Shown here piece after piece: positions 25,981-33,957 of a stretch of DNA of 64,000 nucleotides. Where the stretch lies: positions 186,001 through 250,000 of the forward strand of contig CAIMKZ010000106.1 of the NCBI GenBank assembly GCA_903842065.1, in the 5' to 3' direction. Position 1 is the first letter of the stretch; each line of letters begins with the position of its first letter. A program made the position numbers and the translations under genes. This stretch comes from an uncultured Acidobacteriaceae bacterium. Lineage in GTDB: Bacteria; Acidobacteriota; Terriglobia; Terriglobales; Acidobacteriaceae. The notes beneath the pieces are model-generated. The model ran no database searches, was not told the origin of the DNA, and saw only the letters and a program-made list of their open reading frames with translations.

Positions 25981-26955
25981 ATGCCGGTTGAATCCAGCCC
26001 AGACGCACGAACTGCCGCCGCTCGATCGAGGCGCACGACGCTGCTCGGCTATGGGGCCTGCGCGCTGGCTTCTACGCTCTGGGGAACGGGTTTCTACTGG
26101 GGCAGGCTTGCGCTCGACGAGATGAGCGTGCCGAACATGGTGCTCTACCGGTTCCTGTTCGCCTCGCTCGGCATTTTGCCTGTCATTATTCGCCCTCTGG
26201 TCAAGCTCAACCGCCGCGAGTGGTGGATCCTTCTGGCCACGGCAGCCTTCGGGATTCCCATTCAGTTTCTGCTCCAGTTTCACGGCCTGGCCATGACCAC
26301 AGTGAGCCACGCCTCGCTGATGGTGGGCGCCATGCCGGTGTTGCTGGCTGCCACCGCCGCCATCTTCGCCAACGAGCGCCTGGACTGGATCGGCTGGGTC
26401 GCCCTCTGCGCCTCAACCTTCGGCGCGGGTCTGGTGGTGCTGGGCGGAAGCCGCACCACTACTGGCAACGAGACTCCAACACTCGCCGGAGACATGCTGG
26501 TTGTCGCATCGCTGATCGTGGCGCTGGCCTGGATCATCCTCAGCAAGAAACTGCTTGAGACGCACTCCGCTCCTGTTGTGAGCGGCTACACAATCCTGGC
26601 CGGAACCCTGATGCTCATCTTCTGGAACTTCGCGCCGGCCCTCATCGGACACACCGTCGAGCCGTTGCCCTTTGCGCACGTCTCCGCGCGCGCATGGATA
26701 GCGCTGGCCATAAGCGGCGTACTGTGCACCGCCGCCACGACGCTGCTCTGGAACTGGGGCATCCACCATGTCCCCGCCTCGCGCGCGGGCGTTTTTCTGA
26801 ACATCGAGCCGGCTCTGGGATCTATCCTCGGCGTCATGCTGCTCGGCGAGAGCCTTGGACCCTACGCCTGGCTCGGCGGCGCGCTGATTATCGGGGCCGC
26901 CGCCACCCTTACCACCCGCGGAAATAAGTCCGAACCCGAGGTCATCCTCGAGTAG
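25981..26955 (+). CDS. EamA-family (DMT) permease
   Basis: This 324-residue inner membrane protein has ten hydrophobic segments in two five-helix halves. The first EamA repeat begins ASTLWGTGFYWGRLALDE, and the second runs from about residue 165 with a closing FLNIEPALGSILGVMLLGESLG, the best known motif of the family. Members export amino acids, sugars or other metabolites; the substrate is not evident. The first 22 residues are charged and lie in the cytoplasm. It is divergent from the propeller-like gene across 81 bases. Confidence 0.85.
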   Translation: MPVESSPDARTAAARSRRTTLLGYGACALASTLWGTGFYWGRLALDEMSVPNMVLYRFLFASLGILPVIIRPLVKLNRREWWILLATAAFGIPIQFLLQFHGLAMTTVSHASLMVGAMPVLLAATAAIFANERLDWIGWVALCASTFGAGLVVLGGSRTTTGNETPTLAGDMLVVASLIVALAWIILSKKLLETHSAPVVSGYTILAGTLMLIFWNFAPALIGHTVEPLPFAHVSARAWIALAISGVLCTAATTLLWNWGIHHVPASRAGVFLNIEPALGSILGVMLLGESLGPYAWLGGALIIGAAATLTTRGNKSEPEVILE

Positions 26956-26978
26956 CGCGGCGCTTCGAGCCAAACCAG

Positions 26979-27042
26979 CTTGTCATTCTGAGCGTAGTCT
27001 GCCGCGAACTGCGGCAAACGGAGTCGTAGGACCTGCGGTTGC
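26979..27042. repeat. Dispersed repeat (CATTCTGAGCG family), copy 1
   Basis: The segment reads CTTGTCATTCTGAGCG, then a variable GC-rich part, then GAGTCGTAGGACCTGCGG and TTGCT. Two further copies share the ends at 28972-29036 and, inside trmD, at 61437-61496. It lies between the convergent permease and holA genes. Confidence 0.8.
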
Positions 27043-27071
27043 TCCTAAGTGCGACTTGCGAGACACCGCCG

Positions 27072-28238
27072 TTAGTTTTCAAACAATGGTTGCGTTGCGG
27101 CCCATGCCGGTGGGGCAGGCTTCGGTTCGCTGGCCAGATCGTAGACCAGCCGCTCCAAAACCAGCTTCTTGTCCGGCGGCGAAGAGCGCAGCTCCATGTC
27201 CGCGCGAGCAACCAGCCTTAGCGCGCGGGTGAGCTCGCGGCGGCTCTTGTAGCGCCGCGCCTGGCGGATCAGGTCGTCGGCCGCGAACGGCGGCATCCTG
27301 AAGCCCTGCCAAAGCGCCTGCCAGATCGCCCGAGAGTCGCGCACGTTCTTCTCAAGGATCACCAGCATCTGCCGGAAGGTACGCGCCAGCATGTACAGGT
27401 GGCCAATGGCCGCGTCCTCGCCGGCGTCGGAGCTGTTCAGCAGGCCCTGAAGCAACATCAGCGCTCGCGCCCGATCCCGCGCGCTGATGGCGTCGGTCAG
27501 CTCGTAGAGCGAGCGCTGTTTGGCGGCCAGCACCATCGTCTCCACGTCGCCCAGCGTGATCTTGCCGCGGCCGTGAGCGAAGAGCAACAGCTTCTCAAGC
27601 TCCGATGCCACCAGCATCATGTCGGCGCCCAGCGCATCCACCAGCTCGCGCGCCGCTTCGGGCTCCACACGCACGTTCGCGTCCTGCGCCGTCGCCACCG
27701 TCCAGCGCATGGCGTCTTCCTCAGTCACGCGCGCCAGCTCAATCACGGCGCAGTGCTCGCCCAGCGTCTCCTTGATCCGCTCGAAGCGGTTCTTGTCGTC
27801 CATGTCCATGCGACGGATGTCGGAGGGGATGCGCAGAAAGTCCGCCACGAAGATCAGCAGCGCCTGCGGGTTGGGCGAGCGGAAGTAGCGGTCCAGCGCC
27901 GCAAACTCTTCCTTCTTGGCTCCGCGTGTGTAGAGCTGCTTGACGCTGCGGATAAAGATCACTTGAAACGGCGACATCAGCGAAGGGGTCTGCGCCTGGT
28001 CCAGCGCCTCGAAGATCGAGGTCTCGGCTAGGTCGATCTCCGACAGGCAGAAGTCGCGCAGATCAGCCGGAACATAAGCTTGCAGCACCACCGCCCGGCA
28101 GCGATCGATTAGGAAGGTCTCGTCGCCGGCCAGTACGTAGCCGGGCCGCAACTCGCCCTTGCCCGCCGCAGCAGCCTCGATCTCGGCGGCAAATCGTCCC
28201 GCCGCCGAAAACCCCGCGCCTGCCCGACCGCCGGTCAT
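27072..28238 (-). CDS. holA: DNA polymerase III subunit delta
   Basis: This 388-residue protein is the clamp-loader delta subunit, which opens the beta sliding clamp during DNA replication. The family beginning is seen in GYVLAGDETFLIDRCRAVV (about residues 35-53), and the AAA-like middle has ALLIFVADFLRIPSD. The helical C-terminal part includes LYELTDAISARDRARALMLL and the collar-like HLYMLARTFRQMLVI. It is a little longer than usual (about 340). It follows lptE with a 119-base gap; lptE-holA adjacency is common and supports the call. Confidence 0.85.
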   Translation of the reverse strand: MTGGRAGAGFSAAGRFAAEIEAAAAGKGELRPGYVLAGDETFLIDRCRAVVLQAYVPADLRDFCLSEIDLAETSIFEALDQAQTPSLMSPFQVIFIRSVKQLYTRGAKKEEFAALDRYFRSPNPQALLIFVADFLRIPSDIRRMDMDDKNRFERIKETLGEHCAVIELARVTEEDAMRWTVATAQDANVRVEPEAARELVDALGADMMLVASELEKLLLFAHGRGKITLGDVETMVLAAKQRSLYELTDAISARDRARALMLLQGLLNSSDAGEDAAIGHLYMLARTFRQMLVILEKNVRDSRAIWQALWQGFRMPPFAADDLIRQARRYKSRRELTRALRLVARADMELRSSPPDKKLVLERLVYDLASEPKPAPPAWAATQPLFEN

Positions 28239-28357
28239 CGGCAGGTCTCCGGGGCGCGCACTGCTCCGAGCTCAGGCTTTTTTGCCATCCGCGTACAGAA
28301 TACCGCCAATGCCGCCTGCTACGGGAGTGGTGCAACCTCTTGAAAACCGGGCTGGAA

Positions 28358-28885
28358 TCAGAATCCTTCGAGAACGTCCGCTACCAGCTGCCTCGCGAAG
28401 TTCCGCGAAAGCCGCTCAACCGCCGCCGGATTCTCCTCGACAAACAGCGGCAAATTGGTCGTTGCCTGGTACTGCTCGCGGAAGACGTAGTTCGGGTTCG
28501 AGTAGAGCACGCGGCCGTCCCGCGCCGTCACCGTCACCGAAACCACCACCGTGATAACAAAGCTCGATGACTGGTCGGTGGCCGAGTTGAAGGTCAGCGG
28601 CTTCACGCCCTCGTTCACGATCGTGCCCTGCACCACCGCGTCCGCGCCGTCGTCCTCTCGCGGAGTCACCCGCAGCCGGGTCCGCGTCGCGAACTCACGG
28701 ATCACAGCCTCGGTCATCGCCGTATTCGTTCCGTTAAAGGTTGTCCTGTTGGCGAAGACCGGAACCGACAGCGTTTTGACATCGGCGGGCAGATGCGTGG
28801 CCGCGCCCAGCGTGTGATACCCACACCCGCTCAGCAAAAGCAGGACGGCGGCAGCTTGGACGGCAAGGTACGAACGCATAACCAT
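28358..28885 (-). CDS. lptE: LPS-assembly lipoprotein LptE
   Basis: This 175-residue protein is a small outer membrane lipoprotein that plugs LptD and helps insert lipopolysaccharide. The signal ends in the lipobox LLLLSGCGYH (Cys about residue 21). The family's next block is seen in LPADVKTLSVPVFANRT. The rest is mixed strand and helix and ends with LSRNFARQLVADVLEGF. It begins ATG 28885, with a second ATG two codons later. The gene stands just upstream of holA, as in many Gram-negative bacteria. Confidence 0.85.
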   Translation of the reverse strand: MVMRSYLAVQAAAVLLLLSGCGYHTLGAATHLPADVKTLSVPVFANRTTFNGTNTAMTEAVIREFATRTRLRVTPREDDGADAVVQGTIVNEGVKPLTFNSATDQSSSFVITVVVSVTVTARDGRVLYSNPNYVFREQYQATTNLPLFVEENPAAVERLSRNFARQLVADVLEGF

Positions 28886-28971
28886 ATGTTAGCGCGCCCC
28901 GGGCGCCTTGACGCATTGACTCACTCGCCAGTCAACCAACCTCCGGCCTCAAAAGTTCATTTCAAAACCGG

Positions 28972-29036
28972 CTTGCCATCCTGAGCGCAGTTTGCCGCGC
29001 TTTTGCGGAAACGAAGTCGAAGGACCTGCGGTTGCT
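28972..29036. repeat. Dispersed repeat (CATCCTGAGCG family), copy 2
   Basis: It begins CTTGCCATCCTGAGCG and ends GAAGTCGAAGGACCTGCGG plus TTGCT, matching copies at 26979-27042 and 61437-61496. The middle (TTTGCCGCGCTTTTGCGG) differs from copy 1 yet also has an internal hairpin. It lies upstream of lptE and downstream of tsaD. Confidence 0.8.
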
Positions 29037-29066
29037 TTTCTGTAAACCAACCACGAATTTGGGTGC

Positions 29067-29092
29067 CCCAGGTCTCGTGTTTGAGACCTGGG
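29067..29092. repeat. Hairpin repeat, diverged copy with GGGAAAGCACA flank
   Basis: CCCAGGTCTC (29067-29076) pairs perfectly with GAGACCTGGG (29083-29092) around six bases. It starts GGGTGCCCCA and is followed by AAAGCACA, as in the copy at 17034-17066, and its GTGCCCCA opening matches copies 1 and 2. It lies 37 bases after the tsaD stop and could end that transcript. Confidence 0.6.
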
Positions 29093-29128
29093 AAAGCACA
29101 AATCTTCGCGGTCACAGAAATAGCCGAC

Positions 29129-30307
29129 TCACAGCGCCAGCGAAGGGTCCGCCGACAGATCCGGTGGCGCGAACTCGCGGGCCTCGAACCGAGGCCACGC
29201 CGCAGCCGCAACCATCGCCGCGTTGTCGGTGGATAGTGCGAGGCTCGGGAAGGCCACCCGCTGGCAGCGCTTTGCTGCCTGGGCGGCGAAACGCTCGCGC
29301 AGTTCGCGGTTGGCGGCAACTCCGCCGGTTACAAGCACGCGCGTTGCGCCCAGTGTTTCGGCGGCGGCGAAGGTCTTCTTAAGCAGATCGCCCACTACAG
29401 CATGTTGAAAACTCGCGATCAGGTCGAGCGTTCGCTGCGGGCAGAGATCGAGAGCCGTCTCGCGCGTCGCGGGAGGCTTCATCTCGGCAGTTCCCCGCGC
29501 AGCGCGAGCCTCCGCCTCTTCGCGCATCGAGTGCAGTTCCACGTAGCGCAGCACCGCCGTCTTGATTCCTGAGAACGAGAACAGAAAGTGCGGGTCGAGT
29601 GCGGCGATGGGCGCGGTCTTCGCAGCTTTTGTGCGTGGCGTCTTTCCGATCAGATGCGCCTTGGTCTTGATCTGGGCAAAAGTAAACGGCACGGCCAGCG
29701 GATTGCCAAATTGCGCCAAAGTATCGATCCACGGCCCGCCCGGATAGCCCAGGCCAAGCAGCTTTGCCACCTTGTCGTAGGCCTCTCCGGCCGCGTCGTC
29801 CAGCGTGCGCCCGACGAGCTTGTAGGTCCAGAGACCATTCGCAGGCCGGGCCAGATAGAGATGCGTATGCCCACCGGAAACGACCAGCGCAAGAGCCGGC
29901 TCGTCGGCGCTCGGGCCATACTCCTCGCGCTCGCGCAACAGCACCGCGTGGATGTGGCCTTCGAGGTGATTGACGGCGATCAACGGCAGGCCAGTAGAAA
30001 AAGCGAGGCCCTTGGCGTACATAATCCCCACCAGCAGCGCGCCCGCCAACCCCGGACCGCTGGTAACGGCGATGGCGTCGAGATCAGCCAGCGTGACACC
30101 GGCTTCGGCAAGCGCCGCTCGGACAACAGGAACGATCGAGCGCAGATGCTCGCGGCTGGCCAGCTCCGGCACCACGCCGCCGTACTTGGCGTGGGTGGGA
30201 ATCTGCGAAGCCACTGCCGACGACAACGCGCGCGAACCGCGTTCGACGACGGCCGCAGCCGTCTCGTCGCAGGAGCTTTCGATGCCGAGAATGAGGCCGC
30301 GGGACAT
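29129..30307 (-). CDS. tsaD: tRNA threonylcarbamoyladenosine synthase subunit TsaD
   Basis: This 392-residue cytoplasmic enzyme transfers threonylcarbamoyl to A37 of ANN-decoding tRNAs. The family start [16 protein letters not shown], the metal-binding HLEGHIHA (about residues 112-119), SGGHTHLY and [12 protein letters not shown] are all present, and [13 protein letters not shown] is in the C-terminal lobe. The length exceeds the usual 335-345. Extra residues appear around 220-275, near [18 protein letters not shown] and [18 protein letters not shown], and look like low-complexity inserts. ATG 30307 is the family start. It is divergent from cca across 71 bases. Confidence 0.93.
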   Translation of the reverse strand: MSRGLILGIESSCDETAAAVVERGSRALSSAVASQIPTHAKYGGVVPELASREHLRSIVPVVRAALAEAGVTLADLDAIAVTSGPGLAGALLVGIMYAKGLAFSTGLPLIAVNHLEGHIHAVLLREREEYGPSADEPALALVVSGGHTHLYLARPANGLWTYKLVGRTLDDAAGEAYDKVAKLLGLGYPGGPWIDTLAQFGNPLAVPFTFAQIKTKAHLIGKTPRTKAAKTAPIAALDPHFLFSFSGIKTAVLRYVELHSMREEAEARAARGTAEMKPPATRETALDLCPQRTLDLIASFQHAVVGDLLKKTFAAAETLGATRVLVTGGVAANRELRERFAAQAAKRCQRVAFPSLALSTDNAAMVAAAAWPRFEAREFAPPDLSADPSLAL

Positions 30308-30378
30308 AGTTCAAGTTTAGCGGGGTTAGCGGAGTTCGCTGGCCGATCCGGCGAAATAACGCGACAATAGAAGCAGCC

Positions 30379-31770
30379 ATGCCGTCCGCCAAAGCCAAGT
30401 ACGACGCCGCGCTCCAAATCGTCGCCGATCTGCGCGCTAAAGGCTTTGAGGCCTGGCTGGCCGGCGGTTGCGTGCGCGATCTCGCGCTGGACCGCGAACC
30501 CCACGACTATGACGTGGCAACAAGCGCCACTCCCGACGTTGTACTCAACATGTTTCCGCGCACCTTCGCCGTGGGCGCGCACTTCGGCGTGGTGCTTGTT
30601 GCTTCCAGCGATGAAGATTCTCGTCCCGACCGCTTCACAACGGAGGTCGCCACCTTCCGCTCCGATGGCGCCTACTCTGACGGCCGCCACCCCGATGCCG
30701 TGCGCTACTCGCTGAGCGCCGAGGAAGACGTGCAGCGCCGCGACTTCACCATCAACGGCCTCTTGCTCGACCCGTTCATCGAGATTCCCGGATACTGCTC
30801 GCCCTCTCCGCCCATCGAAGGGGTTCGCGACTTTGTCGGCGGTCTGGCCGATCTCGAATTGGGCGTAGTGCGCGCCATCGGCCGCGCCGAGACGCGCTTT
30901 GAAGAAGACCACCTCCGCATGTTGCGTGCCGTGCGCTTTGCCGCGCGCTTCGGCTTTGAGATCGAGCCCGGGACCCTCGCCGCCATTCGCGCTCTCGCTT
31001 CGCGCATCCACGCCGTGAGCCGGGAGCGGGTTCGCGACGAACTCACCAAAATGCTCACCGAGGGCCGAGCCCGCCGCGCCTTCGAGTTATTGGACTCAAC
31101 CGGCCTGCTCGCCGAGGTGCTGCCTGAGATTGCGCGCATGAAGGGTATCGAGCAGCCGCCCGAGTTCCATCCCGAAGGCGACGTTTGGACCCATACTTTA
31201 CTTCTGCTCGATCAACTTGAACCGGGAAGCAGCCCAACGCTGGCCTGGGGCGCGCTGCTGCACGACGTGGGCAAACCCGCCACCTTCCGCCGCGCTACGG
31301 ACCGTATCCGTTTCGACGGCCACGTGGAGGTAGGCGCGGCCATCGCCGCCGAAGTCTGCCGCCGCTTCCGCTTCTCGAACGAAGAGACCGCCCGTGTGCT
31401 CTCGCTCGTTGAGCAGCACATGCGCTTCATGGACGCGCAGAGGATGAAGGCGTCCACTCTCAAAAAGTTTCTGCGCCAGGAGAACTTCGACGAACATCTG
31501 GCCCTGAACCGGATGGACTGCATGGCGGCGATGGGCAAGCTCGACACTTACGAGTTTGTGAAGCAGCAGTTGGAGGCGATGCCGGAAGAAACCATGCGCC
31601 CCACGCCGCTCATCACCGGCCGGGAACTGATCTCGGCAGGCTACACGCCCGGTCCGAAGTTCCGCGAAGTGCTGGCCGCTGTTGAAGACGCACAGCTTGA
31701 AGGCACGATCACAACGGCAGAGGAAGCGCTGGCGCTGGCTAGGAAGCAGCTCGGCGAACCCGGCCTCTAA
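30379..31770 (+). CDS. cca: CCA-adding tRNA nucleotidyltransferase with HD domain
   Basis: This 463-residue enzyme adds or repairs the CCA tail of tRNAs. The class II nucleotidyltransferase head shows LAGGCVRDLALDREPHDYDVAT (about residues 29-50) with the catalytic DxD, followed by EEDVQRRDFTINGLL and RFEEDHLRMLRAVRFAARF. The neck and body follow, then an HD phosphohydrolase-like motif LLHDVGKPATF (about 295-305). In other bacteria a split pair of A- and CC-adding enzymes exists; this one cannot be assigned to A- or CC-only by eye. Both tRNAs of the window already encode CCA, so repair is a likely role. Confidence 0.88.
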   Translation: MPSAKAKYDAALQIVADLRAKGFEAWLAGGCVRDLALDREPHDYDVATSATPDVVLNMFPRTFAVGAHFGVVLVASSDEDSRPDRFTTEVATFRSDGAYSDGRHPDAVRYSLSAEEDVQRRDFTINGLLLDPFIEIPGYCSPSPPIEGVRDFVGGLADLELGVVRAIGRAETRFEEDHLRMLRAVRFAARFGFEIEPGTLAAIRALASRIHAVSRERVRDELTKMLTEGRARRAFELLDSTGLLAEVLPEIARMKGIEQPPEFHPEGDVWTHTLLLLDQLEPGSSPTLAWGALLHDVGKPATFRRATDRIRFDGHVEVGAAIAAEVCRRFRFSNEETARVLSLVEQHMRFMDAQRMKASTLKKFLRQENFDEHLALNRMDCMAAMGKLDTYEFVKQQLEAMPEETMRPTPLITGRELISAGYTPGPKFREVLAAVEDAQLEGTITTAEEALALARKQLGEPGL

Positions 31771-31844
31771 GCTTCAGGCCAATCCACGCTTGATAAAATC
31801 AATATGTCCTTACTTTTTGGGGGCTTGAGATAGAACCGCACAGA

Positions 31845-33323
31845 ATGACGCTTCGCCTTTTCAACACGCTCTCCGGCCAAATCGAACCGCTCGCGCCCGC
31901 TGACGGCCAGTCGCTGCGCATGTACGCCTGCGGGCCTACGGTCTACGACTTTGGCCACATCGGCAACTTCCGGACGTTCCTCGAAGTCGACGTGCTGCGG
32001 CGGTTTCTGCTGCTCACCGGCACGCCGGTCCGTCACGTCATGAACATCACAGACGTCGATGACAAGATCATCCGCAACGCCGCCGCCGCCGGAATCCCCA
32101 TCGGCGAGTACACAGCCAAATTCGAGGCTGCGTTCTTTGAAGATCTCGATTCGCTCAAGGTGCAGCGGCCCGAGGTGGTGCCCCACGCCACGGCGCACAT
32201 CGACCAGATGATCGAGCTGGTGCAAAAGCTCGCAGCCGCGGGCGCTGCGTACAAAACCGAAGACGGAAGCTGGTACTTCCGCCTCGCCGCATTCCCTTCC
32301 TACGGCAAGCTTAGCAAGAAAGACCTGAGCGGCATGGAAGACGGCGCGCGAGTGGACGTGGACGAGTACGAGAAGGACTCGGCCCGCGACTTTGCACTGT
32401 GGAAGGCCGCCAAGCCCGGCGAAACAGCATGGGATACGGCGATCGGCCGCGGGCGTCCCGGCTGGCATCTGGAATGCTCGGCTATGGCGGCCAAGTATCT
32501 GGGCGAGAGCTTCGACTTGCACGCTGGTGGCGAAGACCTGATGTTCCCGCACCATGAGAACGAAATTGCCCAGAGCGAGACGGCCAACCACAAGCCCTTT
32601 GCGCGCCACTGGATGCACGTGCGCTTCCTGCTGGTCGAAGGGCGCAAGATGTCAAAGAGCGAAGGCAACTTCTTCACGCTGCGCGACCTGCTGCTGAAGG
32701 GCTACCGTGCCTCGTCGATTCGCCTCGCGCTCATCTCGGTTCCGTACAGGCACCAGCTCAACTTCACCTTCGACGGACTAGCCGAAGCCACCAGCGCCAT
32801 CGACCGCTTGCGCACGTTTCACGACCGGCTCACGAAGACAAGTTTCGCGCCCGGCGAGAGTCCTGCCTTGCAGGAAGCGGCGAAGAAAGCGCGCGAGGAG
32901 TACTTCAATGCGCTGGCTAACGATCTGAACACCGCCGAGGCACGTGCACCCATATTCGATCTCGTCCGCGCCGGCAACACAGCTATCGATCAAGGCCAGA
33001 TGCTTGCCGCCGATCGCGATGCAATTCTGGCCGTGCTTTCCGACTTCGATGCGGTCTTCGATGTTCTGAAAGACGACGACGCCGAGCCGACCAGGAAGGC
33101 TCTCGTATGGGCCGAGGAAGCCGGACGTCTCGACGAGGTTGCGCCGGAGCTGCGCGCCAGTCAGTCGCTGACCGATGAATCCATCGACGCGCTGGTAGCC
33201 GAACGCACCGCCGCTAAAAAGACCCGCGACTTTGCCCGCGCCGACCAAATCCGCAACGATCTAGCGGCCAAAGGCGTCGTTATCGAAGACTCGAAAGACG
33301 GCGTGCGCTGGAAGCGGAAGTAG
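31845..33323 (+). CDS. cysS: Cysteinyl-tRNA synthetase
   Basis: This 492-residue class I synthetase charges tRNA-Cys. The zinc-ligand Cys and HIGH-type signature are in YACGPTVYDFGHIGNFRTF (about residues 27-45). The substrate cysteine/zinc block is GWHLECSAM, the histidine block is HAGGEDLMFPHHENE, and the signature KMSKSEGNFF lies near 271. The length is typical. It lies 74 bases after cca on the same strand and may be read with it. The C-terminal anticodon-binding part ends KDGVRWKRK, as usual. Confidence 0.95.
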   Translation: MTLRLFNTLSGQIEPLAPADGQSLRMYACGPTVYDFGHIGNFRTFLEVDVLRRFLLLTGTPVRHVMNITDVDDKIIRNAAAAGIPIGEYTAKFEAAFFEDLDSLKVQRPEVVPHATAHIDQMIELVQKLAAAGAAYKTEDGSWYFRLAAFPSYGKLSKKDLSGMEDGARVDVDEYEKDSARDFALWKAAKPGETAWDTAIGRGRPGWHLECSAMAAKYLGESFDLHAGGEDLMFPHHENEIAQSETANHKPFARHWMHVRFLLVEGRKMSKSEGNFFTLRDLLLKGYRASSIRLALISVPYRHQLNFTFDGLAEATSAIDRLRTFHDRLTKTSFAPGESPALQEAAKKAREEYFNALANDLNTAEARAPIFDLVRAGNTAIDQGQMLAADRDAILAVLSDFDAVFDVLKDDDAEPTRKALVWAEEAGRLDEVAPELRASQSLTDESIDALVAERTAAKKTRDFARADQIRNDLAAKGVVIEDSKDGVRWKRK

Positions 33324-33325
33324 AA

Positions 33326-33349
33326 AACAGCTATTAGTTTTTAGCTGTT
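33326..33349 (+). terminator. Short AT-rich hairpin after cysS
   Basis: AACAGCTA (33326-33333) pairs with TAGCTGTT (33342-33349) around TTAGTTTT. It starts three bases after the cysS stop. The stem is AT-rich, so it is a weak candidate; similar AGCTGTTAGC text is also a common simple-sequence pattern. Confidence 0.35.
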
Positions 33350-33411
33350 AGCTGCTTTGTAGCCGCAGTAAACATGTTTGCCTACCGTTACAGCTCTGGA
33401 GTATCGGAACT

Positions 33412-33951
33412 ATGCAGCGCATCTGCGTCGATATGGACGAAGTCATGTCTGACACGCTCGGCGAACTTCTGCGCCGGTACAACGTGACTTTCGGCGAATC
33501 GCTGAGGCCCGAAGATCTGGCCGGAAAAGGCATCTGGAGAGGCACGCCGCCGGAGCACAAGGAGAAGCTCGGCGCACTTCTCAACACCGAGGAGTTCTTC
33601 GAGGATCTTGAGCTGATGCCGGGGGCGCAGGAGGTGTTGCGCGATCTCTCCGGACTATTTGAGATCTTTATCGCCACGCAGGCCATGGCTGTGCCAAACT
33701 CGCTCGGCTCAAAGTTTCGCTGGCTGCAACGGCACTTTACCTTCATACCGGCCGACAATTACGTCTTCTGCGGCAGCAAGTCTATTCTGCGCGCCGACTA
33801 TCTCATCGACGACGCGCCCAGAAACCTGCGCGCCTTCGCGGGCCAGGGGCTGCTGTTTACTGCTCCGCACAACGTCGGAGTCGAAGACTTCCTGCGCGTA
33901 AACAACTGGCCGGAAGTGGCCGAATACTTCGCAAACATCAAATCGAGGTAA
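33412..33951 (+). CDS. 5'(3')-deoxyribonucleotidase-like HAD phosphatase
   Basis: This 179-residue protein belongs to the HAD superfamily and most resembles cytosolic deoxyribonucleotidases, which remove phosphate from deoxynucleoside monophosphates. The catalytic motif I is ICVDMDEVMSD (about residues 4-14, with both Asp). Motif II is near FIATQAM, with Thr. Motifs III and IV are in GSKSILRADYLIDDAPRNL (Lys, then DD). The short cap region (residues 25-75) is typical of the NT5C type. It follows cysS by 88 bases. Confidence 0.78.
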   Translation: MQRICVDMDEVMSDTLGELLRRYNVTFGESLRPEDLAGKGIWRGTPPEHKEKLGALLNTEEFFEDLELMPGAQEVLRDLSGLFEIFIATQAMAVPNSLGSKFRWLQRHFTFIPADNYVFCGSKSILRADYLIDDAPRNLRAFAGQGLLFTAPHNVGVEDFLRVNNWPEVAEYFANIKSR

Positions 33952-33957
33952 TTCTTC

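Noticed and set aside
33326-33349. AACAGCTA/TAGCTGTT considered as a riboswitch or T-box for the tRNA synthetase region
   Set aside because: It follows cysS rather than preceding it and has no T-box features; listed only as a weak hairpin.
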